From Staphylococcus caprae (lineage in GTDB: Bacteria > Bacillota > Bacilli > Staphylococcales > Staphylococcaceae): 64,000 bases of DNA. Shown here in pieces: positions 9,447-18,303 of the stretch. The position numbers and the translations under genes are program-made. Numbering within the stretch: position 1 is the first letter of the stretch; the number at the start of each line of letters is the position of its first letter. The notes below the pieces were generated by a model. The model was given only the letters and a program-made list of their open reading frames with translations, searched no databases and had not been told where the DNA came from. Location of the stretch: the NCBI RefSeq assembly GCF_002902725.1, contig NZ_PPRT01000043.1, positions 1 to 64,000 on the forward strand, given 5' to 3'.

Positions 9447-9998
9447 TTACTCAGAAATGCTTAGATTAATCGCTTTATGAAAGACGGCGTCGATTTCTGA
9501 AGCTGGCCAATCAATATCTTCTTGTTTAATCCATTCCATAAATCCATCTAATGTCGAACCATAAATGTAAAAGACAAGATTTTCTGGGATTGCAGTATCT
9601 ACAGAAATACGATGTATATTTTCTTTAATATCTGCCTTCATAATGTCTACACAAAATTCTCTAAATATTTTAGCGAATGAGACATCATCTTTTTGAACTT
9701 TCTCTATTCTTTCTAATTCTTCTTTATTCGTAAAGGTAGCTTCAATCGTTTGGAACGGATTATTTAAACGTTCTTTTAAATCTGTTGAAAAGTAGTCTTT
9801 AGTGAGTAATTTAAATAAATAGACTAATAAATCATATTTATCATAGAAATGTTTATAAAATGTTGTGCGATGAACCATCGCATGATTACATATCTGGTTA
9901 ACTGAAATTACTTCAAAACTTCGTTTTTCTAGTAGTTCATAAAGACTTGTTGATAAAGCTTTTTTAGTTTTAATTACTCTTAAGTCATTTTCATTCAT
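9447..9998 (-). CDS. TetR-family transcriptional regulator
   Basis: A 183-residue one-component repressor. The N-terminal DNA-binding domain (residues 1-60) shows the TetR helix-turn-helix in ISVNQICNHAMVHRTTFYKH and continues FYDKYDLL. The C-terminal domain is helical and of the type found in many Firmicute TetR proteins related to DhaS-type regulators (TetR_C); the ligand is unknown. GAGG lies just upstream of the ATG at 9998. It is convergent with rocA and divergent from feoA, so the feo region or a distant gene could be its target. Neither is proven. Confidence 0.85.
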   Translation of the reverse strand: MNENDLRVIKTKKALSTSLYELLEKRSFEVISVNQICNHAMVHRTTFYKHFYDKYDLLVYLFKLLTKDYFSTDLKERLNNPFQTIEATFTNKEELERIEKVQKDDVSFAKIFREFCVDIMKADIKENIHRISVDTAIPENLVFYIYGSTLDGFMEWIKQEDIDWPASEIDAVFHKAINLSISE

Positions 9999-10172
9999 AA
10001 CATAACCTCACATTAAAAATCTACACTGTATAGTTAGACTATAGCGATGATAATTTTATAACGCAACGATATTGATTAAAATAGTCGAATTTTACATATT
10101 TTCACCAAATCGACACATTTAACTTTTTGTAGATATTGTAAAAAATCACGTAGAGGCATATTCTTTTCTTAA

Positions 10173-10187
10173 TGATAATGATTCTTA
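10173..10187. promoter_or_regulatory. Putative Fur box upstream of feoAB
   Basis: TGATAATGATTCTTA matches the 7-1-7 Fur box TGATAATNATTATCA at 12 of the 14 defined positions. It ends about 21 bases before the feoA start. Iron-dependent repression of ferrous iron uptake is the expected logic. Confidence 0.7.
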
Positions 10188-10208
10188 ATTAGAGATAAAA
10201 AGGTGAGT

Positions 10209-10439
10209 ATGATGTTGAATGTAAAGAATGGATTAAAAGACAAAAAATATAGAATCAAGCATATAGGAATTACAAATAAAAAAATGCTATATCGTTTAGG
10301 TGCTATGGGTGTAACTAAAGGTAGCGAAATCAGTATTAAGCAACAATGTTTGTTAAATGGACCAAGTATCGTTGAAATAAATGGGCAATATCTCAGTATA
10401 AGACAATCTGATGCACGCCTTATTGCATTGGAGGACTAA
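10209..10439 (+). CDS. feoA: Ferrous iron transport protein A
   Basis: A 76-residue SH3-like cytoplasmic accessory protein of the Feo ferrous iron importer. The family features are the [19 protein letters not shown] segment (about residues 17-35), a glycine-containing turn (TKGSEISI), and a C-terminal [15 protein letters not shown] strand. Three in-frame starts crowd the binding site (GTG 10203, ATG 10209, ATG 10212). AAAAGG ends at 10202, so one of the two ATGs is more likely than the GTG. It lies five bases upstream of feoB and shares its promoter with the Fur-like box. Confidence 0.85.
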   Translation: MMLNVKNGLKDKKYRIKHIGITNKKMLYRLGAMGVTKGSEISIKQQCLLNGPSIVEINGQYLSIRQSDARLIALED

Positions 10440-10444
10440 TTTCG

Positions 10445-12440
10445 ATGAGTGAGACTTTCTGTATATTAGGTAATCCAAATGTAGGTAAAACCTCTTTATT
10501 CAATGCTTTAACCGGTTCGTACGAATACGTAGGGAATTGGAGTGGGGTAACAGTAGAAAAAAAGATTGGTAAATTGAAAGGGAGTTTAGGTAGTTTAATT
10601 GATTTACCCGGTATTTATGACTTGTCACCGATATCTAAAGATGAAACAGTTGTCACTGATTATTTATTGACGACAAATTTCACAGGCGCAATCAATATTA
10701 TTGACGCTAGTCAACTTAAGAGAAATATGCAACTCACTATTCAACTAATGGAATTAAATGTGCCATTAATTATTGGATTAAATATGGTCGATGTAGCGAC
10801 ACAAAGAGGTATTAAGATTCAATTTGATCAATTAATGAAAAGGTTAAAAATACCTATGTTCCCAATCGTGGCTCGAAAATCTAAAGGGACTAATGACATA
10901 TTACATGAGTTAGAGTTTTTAAAGCCCGATGACAGACAAGTATTTAAAATTGATTATGGTAAAGAAATAGAAGATGCAATTGAACGCATGAGTTTAATTA
11001 TAAAAACAAATTCAAACTTTCCAAAAGAACGCATTCGTTTTATAGCAATACAATAATTTACTCGATAACGTACAAATTTCTCAAAAATTAAGTGATGCAA
11101 TTTTAGAACAAATCGCACCCATTAAACAAGAATTAAACCATCAATCAGATTTATATGCTCGTGAACATATTGAAAAGATACGCAATAACTATATCAATGA
11201 AATATTAGAAGGTGCAGTTGAATATCCTGAAGAAGAAAAGCAATTCCTCACTGCCACTATAGATAAACTTCTTATTAACAAGTACTTAGGGATCCCTATT
11301 TTTCTAGGTATTATGTGGCTTATTTTTCAAACGACATTCACATGGATAGGCACACCATTATCTGACCAGATGGATAGCTTCATTGGAGGGCCATTTACAG
11401 ATTGGGTAAAGTTACTCATGAATGATTTGCATGTTTTGCCATTTCTTCAAGATTTAATTACGGACGGCATCATCGCTGGCGTAGGTTCAGTACTTGTCTT
11501 TGTGCCTCAAATCGTCGTGCTGTTCTTCTTTATTTCTTTATTAGAAGATTCGGGTTATATGGCAAGAATTGCCGTCTTAATGGATAAAACAATGGAAACA
11601 ATTGGACTCAGTGGCAAATCATTTATTCCAATGATTATAGGATTTGGGTGTAATGTGCCAAGTATTATGGCTGCACGCAGTATTGAAAATGAAAAAGAAC
11701 GTTTGATTACGATACTCATCGCACCTTTCATGTCTTGTTCAGCGCGTTTACCTGTCTATGCTTTATTTGTGGGCGTATTCTTTAAAGCTTATCAATCTCT
11801 AGTGGTGCTAAGTCTATATTTATTAGGAATTTTAGTCGCGTTGATTGTCAGCACGATTTTAAATCGCTGTATTTTAAAAAATTCAGATTCGATTTTTATT
11901 GTTGAGCTCCCTACTTATCGCGTACCATCCTTTAGAACACTCTGGAGAAGTACTTGGGAAAAGGCTAAAGGATTCGTAAGAAAAGCTGGTACGTTTATCT
12001 TTGGTGGTTCAGTAGTAATTTGGACTTTGACTTACATCGGCCCTCACGGTGTGAATGTGAAAATAAATCAAAGTTTTATACACATTTTAGGAGAGGCAGT
12101 GTCACCAATTATTGCACCCCTAGGTTTTGGTACATGGCAAGCCGGTGCAACATTAATTCCTGGATTTTTAGCTAAAGAAGTGATTATTAGTTCTATGGCA
12201 ATTCTCTATTCATCCAGTGAAGATGGTTTGGTTCATGTTATCCAACAGCAATTCACACCATTATCTGCATATGCCTTTATGATATTCATATTACTCTATG
12301 TACCATGTATCTCTACAGTCGCAACGATTCGTAAAGAAACGTGTTCATGGAAATGGACATTATTCGCACTCATTTATCCGATTATTACTGCATATGGATT
12401 AACGCTAGCATTTTATCAAATAAGTAAATTATTTATATAA
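10445..12440 (+). pseudogene. feoB: Ferrous iron transporter B, frameshifted
   Basis: FeoB is the GTPase-coupled Fe2+ permease of the inner membrane. Residues 1-203 form the G domain: G1 [10 protein letters not shown]3 DLPGIYD, G4 NMVD. The frame then meets TAA at 11054-11056. The protein continues in the +1 frame from about 11057 ([11 protein letters not shown]), through the helical linker, to the permease core with its two Gate regions (for example [17 protein letters not shown]) up to 12440. Removing one A at 11055-11056 turns CAATAATTTACTC into CAATATTTACTC (QYLL), and gives a 664-residue protein of standard length. The ATG at 10445 has GGAGGA nine bases upstream. As written, only a soluble G domain would be made, so ferrous uptake by this route should fail unless this is a sequence error. 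Confidence 0.9.
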
Positions 12441-12452
12441 GGAAGTGATAAT

Positions 12453-12626
12453 ATGTACATCGCTATTAATATAATCATTTGTTTAGCGATATTTGGTTAT
12501 ACAGTCATGTCGCTTTATAAGTTCTTTAAACGGTCTAAGTCAGGGCAATGTGGCGGTTGTAAAACAGGTTGCCAGTGTGACCATTCCGCCTCAGACAAAG
12601 TAAAACCGACGCATTCTAAAATTTAA
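12453..12626 (+). CDS. FeoB-associated Cys-rich membrane protein
   Basis: A 57-residue protein starting at ATG 12453, with AAGGAAGTGA just upstream. One membrane helix (about residues 2-20) is followed by a basic stretch and the Cys cluster CGGCKTGCQC (about 33-42), then a polar tail. This is the layout of the small FeoB-associated Cys-rich proteins (FeoB_associated family) encoded right after feoB in many Firmicutes. It begins 12 bases after feoB and shares its terminator. A role in metal handling during Feo transport is an inference from the family. Confidence 0.8.
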   Translation: MYIAINIIICLAIFGYTVMSLYKFFKRSKSGQCGGCKTGCQCDHSASDKVKPTHSKI

Positions 12627-12637
12627 AGCTATTCATA

Positions 12638-12686
12638 TAAACTTCTTCGTTTTCGAGTACGCCTCGTTAATGAAGAAGTTTTTATT
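12638..12686. terminator. Terminator of the feo operon
   Basis: AAACTTCTTC (12639-12648) pairs with GAAGAAGTTT (12672-12681), followed by a T run. The inner CGTTTTCGAG/CTCG bases can extend the structure. Confidence 0.85.
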
Positions 12687-12815
12687 ATTAAGAAAAAGTT
12701 GAGTAATTATTAATTTACAAAAATAATGATTAATAATTTTAAAAAGTGATATATTATATGTAACTATAAATAGTAGTATTTAATTATTTTGCAGTAAACA
12801 TGGAGGATTTGACTT

Positions 12816-13280
12816 ATGAAAGGTAGCAAGAAGCTTGATAACTTATTAGAAGATAATAAGAAAAAATTAAAGAAATTATTTAAGTATGATAAGAAAGAAG
12901 CGTTATCATTCACGAAAGAAGATAGAGAAAAAGTCAAAGATAAGTTTGGGGTCTATGTTATTTTTGATCAAAAGAAACCGGTATTTGTAGGGCAAACAGG
13001 TGGTTACTCAACAACTTATAAGCCCATTTCTAAAGATTTATATACTAAGTTAGGTCAATATAATTCACAGTCTGATAGTGGTACGACGAAATTTAGAAAA
13101 GGGTTTGCGCAAAGCAACAATCTAGATACTTCTGATTTAAAAAGTATCACTGCAGAACAACATAGTTTAACGTTCCAATACATTAAAGTGAAAGATGAAC
13201 CTACTTTTATTAATATTTTAGAACTTTTAGCTTTAGAATATGCGAAAGACAAAGGTTATCAGCTTTATAATTTTGAATAA
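12816..13280 (+). CDS. GIY-YIG-like domain protein, function unknown
   Basis: A 154-residue soluble protein. After a Lys-rich helical start (residues 1-42), the segment FGVYVIFDQKKPVFVGQTG (44-62) resembles a GIY-YIG nuclease core: GVY stands for GIY and FVG for YIG, and a positively charged LYTKLGQ helix follows. Glu136 or Glu141 in LELLALEYA could be the metal-binding Glu. The usual catalytic Arg is not obvious; Lys78 is nearby. It could therefore be a degenerate or non-nuclease member. The start ATG has GGAGG upstream. It is monocistronic, between the feo operon terminator and its own hairpin. I am unsure of function. Confidence 0.6.
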   Translation: MKGSKKLDNLLEDNKKKLKKLFKYDKKEALSFTKEDREKVKDKFGVYVIFDQKKPVFVGQTGGYSTTYKPISKDLYTKLGQYNSQSDSGTTKFRKGFAQSNNLDTSDLKSITAEQHSLTFQYIKVKDEPTFINILELLALEYAKDKGYQLYNFE

Positions 13281-13354
13281 GTAAACAAAAAGATACAGAT
13301 GCAGGTCATAACATGTAATCTTTAATCATTCATTGAAGTATCGATATAAAATAC

Positions 13355-13406
13355 GCTCTAAGAGAGCGGGACAGTAATAATAAATGATGTCCCAATCTCT
13401 TAGAGC
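13355..13406. terminator. Bidirectional terminator
   Basis: GCTCTAAGAGAGCGGGACA (13355-13373) pairs with TGTCCCAATCTCTTAGAGC (about 13388-13406) in a near-perfect long stem between convergent genes. The GGGACA/TGTCCC part echoes the end hairpin of the repeat at 1734-1957. Confidence 0.75.
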
Positions 13407-13438
13407 TATTATTTTAGAATTTATGACTAGGTTGCGTC

Positions 13439-13759
13439 TTAAAGTTTAGATTGATGTTGTAATTCTTCTTGATATTTACGTTTATAAAATTTAGATAACT
13501 TGAGATCGTGAATAAATGAAATAACTGGTCGTGCTGTCATCTGCAGACTGCCTATGACAAAGAGTATAGTGCCAGCAACCATTGTTTGGTCACTAAAGAA
13601 GAAAAAGCTTCCCACTAGAAAGATTAAACCTAATACAATATCATTAATTTGATATAAAGCTTTGTAGAAAGTGGTAATTTGATTGGCACGATTTTGACTT
13701 TCAGAACTTAAATTATTTTTATTAAAATGAAGATCAACATCGTTTTTATGATGAATCAT
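13439..13759 (-). CDS. YrhK-type two-helix membrane protein
   Basis: A 106-residue protein with a polar start, an amphipathic helix (FYKALYQINDI), and two membrane helices at about residues 40-58 and 62-80 flanking SDQTMVAG. A basic tail follows (KLSKFYKRKYQEEL). This fits the small YrhK domain family, whose function is not established. Its start faces ogt, which is divergently transcribed, and its stop faces a strong terminator shared with the GIY-YIG-like gene. GGGGGAATAT just before the ATG is the binding site. Confidence 0.65.
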   Translation of the reverse strand: MIHHKNDVDLHFNKNNLSSESQNRANQITTFYKALYQINDIVLGLIFLVGSFFFFSDQTMVAGTILFVIGSLQMTARPVISFIHDLKLSKFYKRKYQEELQHQSKL

Positions 13760-13854
13760 AGATATTCCCCCACATTATTTGATGTGTAAAGCATTCCCAT
13801 TTCCATTTCTACTTAAACTCAACGCGTATGAGATAAATAAAAGGAGTTGTTACA

Positions 13855-14373
13855 ATGCAATATCAAACGACATATCAATCACCACTAGGCCAATTACAGT
13901 TAATTAGCGATGGTACTTCGCTGACTCATCTTTTATATCCACATCAATATGAAAAAAATATTGATATGAAAGATGATTTACCTATTTTCACTAGCGCTAA
14001 ACGATGGTTAGATCATTATTTTAATGGTGACGATCCAATGATAGATTTTCAATTATTGCCACAGGGAAGTAATTTTCAACAAGAGGTTTGGAATGAATTA
14101 ACGACAATTAAGTATGGAGATTTAAAAACATATGGAGATATTGCGAAAATAGTAGGTCGGAAATTAAATAAATCAAAGATGTCAGCGCAAGCCGTTGGAG
14201 GTGCTGTAGGAAGCAATCCTATTTCAATCATCATACCGTGTCATCGTGTTGTTGGAAAAGATGGTAGTTTAACAGGTTATGGAGGCACAATTGATAACAA
14301 AATTAAATTGTTAGAAATTGAAAATGTCGATATGACAAAACTTTATCGTCCTAAACATAGTACAAAACCATAA
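13855..14373 (+). CDS. ogt: Methylated-DNA--protein-cysteine methyltransferase
   Basis: A 172-residue suicide enzyme that transfers the methyl group of O6-methylguanine in DNA to its own Cys129 in the motif IIPCHRVV (PCHRV at 128-132). The Asn of VGSNPISI and the Tyr of YGDLKTYGDIA in the winged-helix DNA-binding region are also present. GYGG after the active site positions the C-terminal helix (KIKLLEIE). The start ATG has AAGGAG at an ideal distance. The gene stands alone, divergent from the YrhK-type gene and convergent with mvaS. Confidence 0.93.
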   Translation: MQYQTTYQSPLGQLQLISDGTSLTHLLYPHQYEKNIDMKDDLPIFTSAKRWLDHYFNGDDPMIDFQLLPQGSNFQQEVWNELTTIKYGDLKTYGDIAKIVGRKLNKSKMSAQAVGGAVGSNPISIIIPCHRVVGKDGSLTGYGGTIDNKIKLLEIENVDMTKLYRPKHSTKP

Positions 14374-14384
14374 GATAATAGAAA

Positions 14385-14426
14385 GGGAGTAGGATAGCGA
14401 AATCAATTTCGCTGGCCTACTCCCTT
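14385..14426. terminator. Bidirectional terminator between ogt and mvaS
   Basis: GGGAGTAGG (14385-14393) pairs with CCTACTCCC (14416-14424). An inner AGCGAAAT/ATTTCGCT stem makes a long hairpin between the two convergent genes. Confidence 0.85.
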
Positions 14427-14441
14427 GCACTTTATTATTTT

Positions 14442-15608
14442 TTATTCTGGAATATGATATTCACGGATATCTTCTTGAATGTCTTTTAAGTAATAAATAT
14501 CTTTGTCTTCATTAGATTGTTCAATCTCATGGTTAAAGTCTAAGTCGTCAAAACGTTTAAAGAATGATTCATATTCTTCAACAGATACTTCTGTACGATT
14601 GTTTAATAATGATTTATGACCTTCGATATCTAAATGTTTGTCGAAGCCATCAACAAGTGTTGCACTGAAGAATTCGCCTACAGAACCGGAACCATAACTA
14701 AATAATCCGATTGTTTGATCGCCTTTAAGGTCACGTGTCTCTAGTAATGAAATTAAGCTTAAGTATAATGATCCAGTATAAATATTACCGACGTAGCGAT
14801 TATAATACACTGCATCTTCATAACCTGATTTCAAACGTTCTTGAGTCGTTTCATCAGCATTATCAATAATCGAATCTAATGCTTTTTTGCCCATTTTAGT
14901 AAATGGAACATGGAAACAAAGTGATTCAAAGTCAGATAATGATTTTCCTTGGCGACGTGCGTATTCATTCCAGCTTTCTTGGAAAGATTTGATATAAGCA
15001 TCTTTAGACAATGCTCCGGCAACTAGTGGGTATTTATGCCCAGTTGGTCTCCAGAAATCATATACACCTTCAGTGTATGCAACAGCGTCATCGTTTAATT
15101 TTAAAATACTTGGTTCATGTGAAATCATCATTGCTACAGCACCGGCACCTTGTGTTGGTTCACCGCCAGAGTTAATACCATAACGTGCAGTGTCGCTTGC
15201 GATGACTAGTACCTTTTCATTAGGACGTTGTGCAAGGTAATCTTTAGCAAGTTGTATAGCTGGTGTTGCGGCATAACATGCTTCTTTCATTTCAAAGCAA
15301 CGCGCGAAGGGTTGGATACCTAACAAATGATGTATCTGAACGGCAGCTGCCTTTGCATTATCGATGGCAGATTCAGTTGCGACGATAACCATTCCAATAT
15401 TCTTTTTATCTTCGTCTGTTATAATATCCTTAGCAGCATTTGCTCCCATAGATACTATATCTTGGTTTACTGGGCTTACGGCCATCTCTGTTTGACCGAT
15501 TCCAATGAGAAATTTATTTGGATCAACTTGGCGTGCTTCGGCGAGTTTTGCCATGTCTACATAATACTTTGGTACGTAAAAGTTTATTCTATCGATACCT
15601 ATGTTCAT
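14442..15608 (-). CDS. mvaS: Hydroxymethylglutaryl-CoA synthase
   Basis: A 388-residue enzyme that condenses acetyl-CoA with acetoacetyl-CoA to HMG-CoA, the first committed step of the mevalonate pathway to isoprenoids. Catalytic residues are Glu79 (ATES), Cys111 (EACYAATPA) and the His of [23 protein letters not shown] near the C-terminus is also typical. I start at ATG 15608 ([11 protein letters not shown]), since AAAGGATGA lies about eight bases upstream; the longer in-frame ATG at 15620 overlaps that site. mvaS is divergent from mvaA across about 240 bases, the usual staphylococcal arrangement, so shared regulation is likely. Confidence 0.96.
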   Translation of the reverse strand: MNIGIDRINFYVPKYYVDMAKLAEARQVDPNKFLIGIGQTEMAVSPVNQDIVSMGANAAKDIITDEDKKNIGMVIVATESAIDNAKAAAVQIHHLLGIQPFARCFEMKEACYAATPAIQLAKDYLAQRPNEKVLVIASDTARYGINSGGEPTQGAGAVAMMISHEPSILKLNDDAVAYTEGVYDFWRPTGHKYPLVAGALSKDAYIKSFQESWNEYARRQGKSLSDFESLCFHVPFTKMGKKALDSIIDNADETTQERLKSGYEDAVYYNRYVGNIYTGSLYLSLISLLETRDLKGDQTIGLFSYGSGSVGEFFSATLVDGFDKHLDIEGHKSLLNNRTEVSVEEYESFFKRFDDLDFNHEIEQSNEDKDIYYLKDIQEDIREYHIPE

Positions 15609-15715
15609 AAGGCGAATCATCCTTTCATTTTTAAAAGTAGCATTAGTATCATATCAGAACGATACATTATTATACAATGAAATATAACAGAATAATTCAT
15701 CAAAGTATAACAGAA

Positions 15716-15731
15716 ATGTAAGCGTTTTACA
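15716..15731. promoter_or_regulatory. cre-like site between mvaS and mvaA
   Basis: ATGTAAGCGTTTTACA matches the cre consensus except at positions 14 and 15 and contains TGTAA-GCGT-TTACA dyad symmetry. It lies in the divergent promoter region. A CodY-like sequence, AATTTTCAGGAAAAT, follows at 15784-15798 (13 of 15 matches to AATTTTCWGAAAATT). Both are pattern matches only. Confidence 0.4.
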
Positions 15732-15851
15732 CGATAATTTGCTACCATGTAATCAATCGCATATGCGAAGTTTTAGGATCTTTAATTTTCAGGAAAATAA
15801 TTATTAACAAGTTTAAAATAAATAGATAGACATATATAAAGGAGTATACTC

Positions 15852-17129
15852 ATGAAAAGTTTAGAAAAGGGATTTAGACATTTATCGCGAGAAGACAAAT
15901 TAAAACAATTAGTCGAATATGGTTGGCTTCATACTGATAATTATGAATCATTACTCAATCAACCACTTATAAATGAAGAAGTTGCGAACAGTTTAATAGA
16001 GAATGTCATTGGACAAGGCGCTTTACCAGTAGGACTATTACCGAAGATTGTGGTGGATGATAAAGAATATGTAGTGCCAATGATGGTAGAAGAACCTTCA
16101 GTCGTGGCAGCTGCGAGTTACGGGGCGAAATTAGTGAATCAAAGTGGAGGATTCAAAACGATTTCTAGTCAACGTCTAATGATAGGACAAATCGTCTTTG
16201 ATGATGTGGATGACACTGAACAATTATCTTCAGATATTGAACGTCTTGAGTCTCAAATTCATCAAATTGCTGATGAAGCATACCCATCTATCAAAGAACG
16301 TGGTGGCGGTTATCAACGTATCGAAATTGATACATTTCCAGAACAGAATTTATTGTCACTGAAAGTATTCGTGGATACGAAGGACGCGATGGGTGCCAAT
16401 ATGTTAAATACGATACTTGAAGCTATTACAGCTCACCTTAAAAATGAATTCCCAGACAAAGAAGTATTAATGAGCATCTTATCAAATCACGCGACAGCTT
16501 CCGTTGTAAAAGTACAAGGTGAAATAGATGTTAAAGACTTAAATAGAGGAGAGAGAAGTGGCGAAGACGTAGCTTATCGAATGGGACGTGCATCGGTACT
16601 AGCACAAGTTGATATTCATCGTGCTGCTACTCACAATAAAGGAGTAATGAACGGTATTCATGCAGTAGTTCTAGCCACAGGTAACGATACTAGAGGCGCA
16701 GAAGCCAGTGCACACGCCTACGCAAGTCGTGATGGACACTACAGAGGTATCGCAACATGGGAATATGCTAAAGACCGTGGCAAATTGATTGGTACGATTG
16801 AAGTGCCAATGACATTAGCAATTGTTGGTGGCGGAACAAAAGTATTGCCAATTGCTAAAGCTTCTCTTGATTTATTAAATGTGGAAACAGCTCAAGAATT
16901 GGGACATGTTGTTGCTGCAGTGGGATTAGCCCAAAACTTCTCTGCATGTAGAGCGCTTGTATCTGAAGGCATTCAACAAGGACATATGAGCTTACAATAC
17001 AAATCATTAGCCATTGTAGTTGGTGCCGAAGGGGAAGAAATTGCAAAAGTTGCAGAGGCATTAAAACAGGAACCTCGCGCCAATACAGCTAAAGCTAAAG
17101 AAATTTTAGAAAATATACGCCAATCATAA
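15852..17129 (+). CDS. mvaA: Hydroxymethylglutaryl-CoA reductase (class II)
   Basis: A 425-residue bacterial class II HMG-CoA reductase that reduces HMG-CoA to mevalonate. Visible motifs are ENVIGQGALPVG (about residue 50), with the family's substrate Glu in PMMVEEPSVVAAAS, the cofactor loop DAMGANMLN (about 179-187), HNKGVMNGI, and GTKVLPIAKASLDLL. The C-terminal flap domain is present. The length equals S. aureus MvaA. AAAGGAG sits seven bases before the ATG. It forms a divergent pair with mvaS, and the two catalyse consecutive steps. Confidence 0.96.
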   Translation: MKSLEKGFRHLSREDKLKQLVEYGWLHTDNYESLLNQPLINEEVANSLIENVIGQGALPVGLLPKIVVDDKEYVVPMMVEEPSVVAAASYGAKLVNQSGGFKTISSQRLMIGQIVFDDVDDTEQLSSDIERLESQIHQIADEAYPSIKERGGGYQRIEIDTFPEQNLLSLKVFVDTKDAMGANMLNTILEAITAHLKNEFPDKEVLMSILSNHATASVVKVQGEIDVKDLNRGERSGEDVAYRMGRASVLAQVDIHRAATHNKGVMNGIHAVVLATGNDTRGAEASAHAYASRDGHYRGIATWEYAKDRGKLIGTIEVPMTLAIVGGGTKVLPIAKASLDLLNVETAQELGHVVAAVGLAQNFSACRALVSEGIQQGHMSLQYKSLAIVVGAEGEEIAKVAEALKQEPRANTAKAKEILENIRQS

Positions 17130-17131
17130 TT

Positions 17132-17205
17132 AAAAAGCCATCAAACGGGTATGTTCTCCATATGTAATCATAAATATGGATAGATACTTGTTTGATGGCT
17201 TTATA
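17132..17205. terminator. Bidirectional terminator after mvaA
   Basis: AAAGCCATCAAAC (17134-17146) pairs perfectly with GTTTGATGGCTTT (17190-17202) around a long inner loop. It serves mvaA and the convergent CHAP gene. Confidence 0.8.
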
Positions 17206-17209
17206 CATA

Positions 17210-17644
17210 TTAATAAATGTAATTGTAGTGGCGTGCGGATGATTTACTGATAATACGTGTGCCATAACCTAAAGGCACGTTATAGTTATATTCCGAAATT
17301 TTGATGCTACCACTTTTATATACTCTTTCAACGACAGCAACATGGCCATAATAACCTGCAGTTGATTGCATCACAGCATATTTTCTTGGTTTGTGACCTG
17401 TTGAATAACCTGATCGACGTGCATTATAGTACCAGTTTTTAGCATTTCCCCATCTGTTAGAAACAGGTTTTCCTAATTGTACACGACGTTTATAGGCCCA
17501 CCAAGTACATTGGTGTTTGTTGTAATAATTATATGAAGCAGCGTGAGATACGTGCGTTTGTTCATTTGTTTGATATGTCAAAGTTCCAGTGAACATCATT
17601 CCAGTAGCGATAATAATACGTGATAATAATTTTTTAAGTTTCAT
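17210..17644 (-). CDS. Secreted CHAP-domain amidase (SsaA family)
   Basis: A 144-residue exported cell-wall hydrolase. A signal peptide (MKLKKLLSRIIIATGMM, then a hydrophobic core) probably ends after VSHA at about residue 35. The rest is one CHAP domain with catalytic Cys46 (HQCTWWAYKRR), His101 (GYYGHVAVVE) and a polar residue about Asn120 (SEYNYN). SsaA-type enzymes cut peptide cross-bridges or act as N-acetylmuramoyl-L-alanine amidases; no LysM domain is present here. I start at ATG 17644, with GGGGAG just upstream; the longer frame to 17683 would add 13 residues before a typical signal peptide. Such genes are often under WalKR control, but I see no clear box. Confidence 0.9.
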   Translation of the reverse strand: MKLKKLLSRIIIATGMMFTGTLTYQTNEQTHVSHAASYNYYNKHQCTWWAYKRRVQLGKPVSNRWGNAKNWYYNARRSGYSTGHKPRKYAVMQSTAGYYGHVAVVERVYKSGSIKISEYNYNVPLGYGTRIISKSSARHYNYIY

Positions 17645-17807
17645 TTCTTCTCCCCAAAAAATGTATTTATTTATTAACCTCACTCATAATAATATTTAAA
17701 AATACGTAATACAATATAAGAAATGAATTATACAAGTAAATGTAATCCTCATGAAATATTGTGTCAGATTTTGTAATAAAGTTAATATTGTATGCAATTT
17801 ATAATAG

Positions 17808-17835
17808 AAAAAGGCGCCCATAGGAGGACGCCTTG
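17808..17835 (-). terminator. Terminator of yozE
   Basis: AAGGCG (17811-17816) pairs with CGCCTT (17829-17834); on the minus strand it is followed by TTTT. The stem is short but GC-rich. Confidence 0.6.
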
Positions 17836-17899
17836 CGAGATGATAAACCCCATGTATTCTTGTATATGATAAATGTTAAAAGCATTGTTCCAACATCAA

Positions 17900-18115
17900 T
17901 TATATACCGGTGAATTGGTTGAAAACAGCAAGTGCACGTTTGATACTCGTCACTGGTATGTTTTCAGGACATGGATTATTTCGAAAATATGTCAATATTT
18001 CACTATGGCTCTTCACTTCTTTAGGAAAATTGATATCTTGATTAATCCAATCAACCAATTCACCTAATGGTGTGTCATCACCAAGGAAATTTTGCATAAA
18101 TTCGTAAAAGCTCAA
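17900..18115 (-). CDS. YozE/SAM-like domain protein
   Basis: A 71-residue all-helical protein of the YozE SAM-like family (UPF0346), found widely in Bacilli. It begins MSFYEFMQNF, contains the typical DDTPLGELVDWINQDINFPK, and ends in a helix with SIKRALAVFNQF. The function is unknown; the fold suggests protein or nucleic-acid binding. The start is a TTG at 18115 preceded by GAGGTGAGGA. It is monocistronic, oriented away from cidR. Confidence 0.8.
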   Translation of the reverse strand: MSFYEFMQNFLGDDTPLGELVDWINQDINFPKEVKSHSEILTYFRNNPCPENIPVTSIKRALAVFNQFTGI

Positions 18116-18303
18116 TTCCTCACCTCAAAAAATGTAATCTGAGCCAAAAACGATTATAACATATTTTCATTTGTTAAAAATACTTACTATATAAGAATGA
18201 TTATACTGAATTGTATTCAAAAAAATTTTAATCACTAGAAAGGTCAATCTTATTGTATAATTAATTGTAGTTAATATTTATTTTTATAAAAGAGGGGATA
18301 TGC

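Noticed and set aside
13355-13406. Another copy of the composite repeat
   Set aside because: Only the GGGACA/TGTCCC portion of the stem resembles the repeat; the spacer and core are absent, so it is better called a terminator.
15327-15680. 117-codon frame opposite the start of mvaS
   Set aside because: It is antisense to a highly conserved gene, with Cys-rich, codon-atypical translation and no ribosome binding site.
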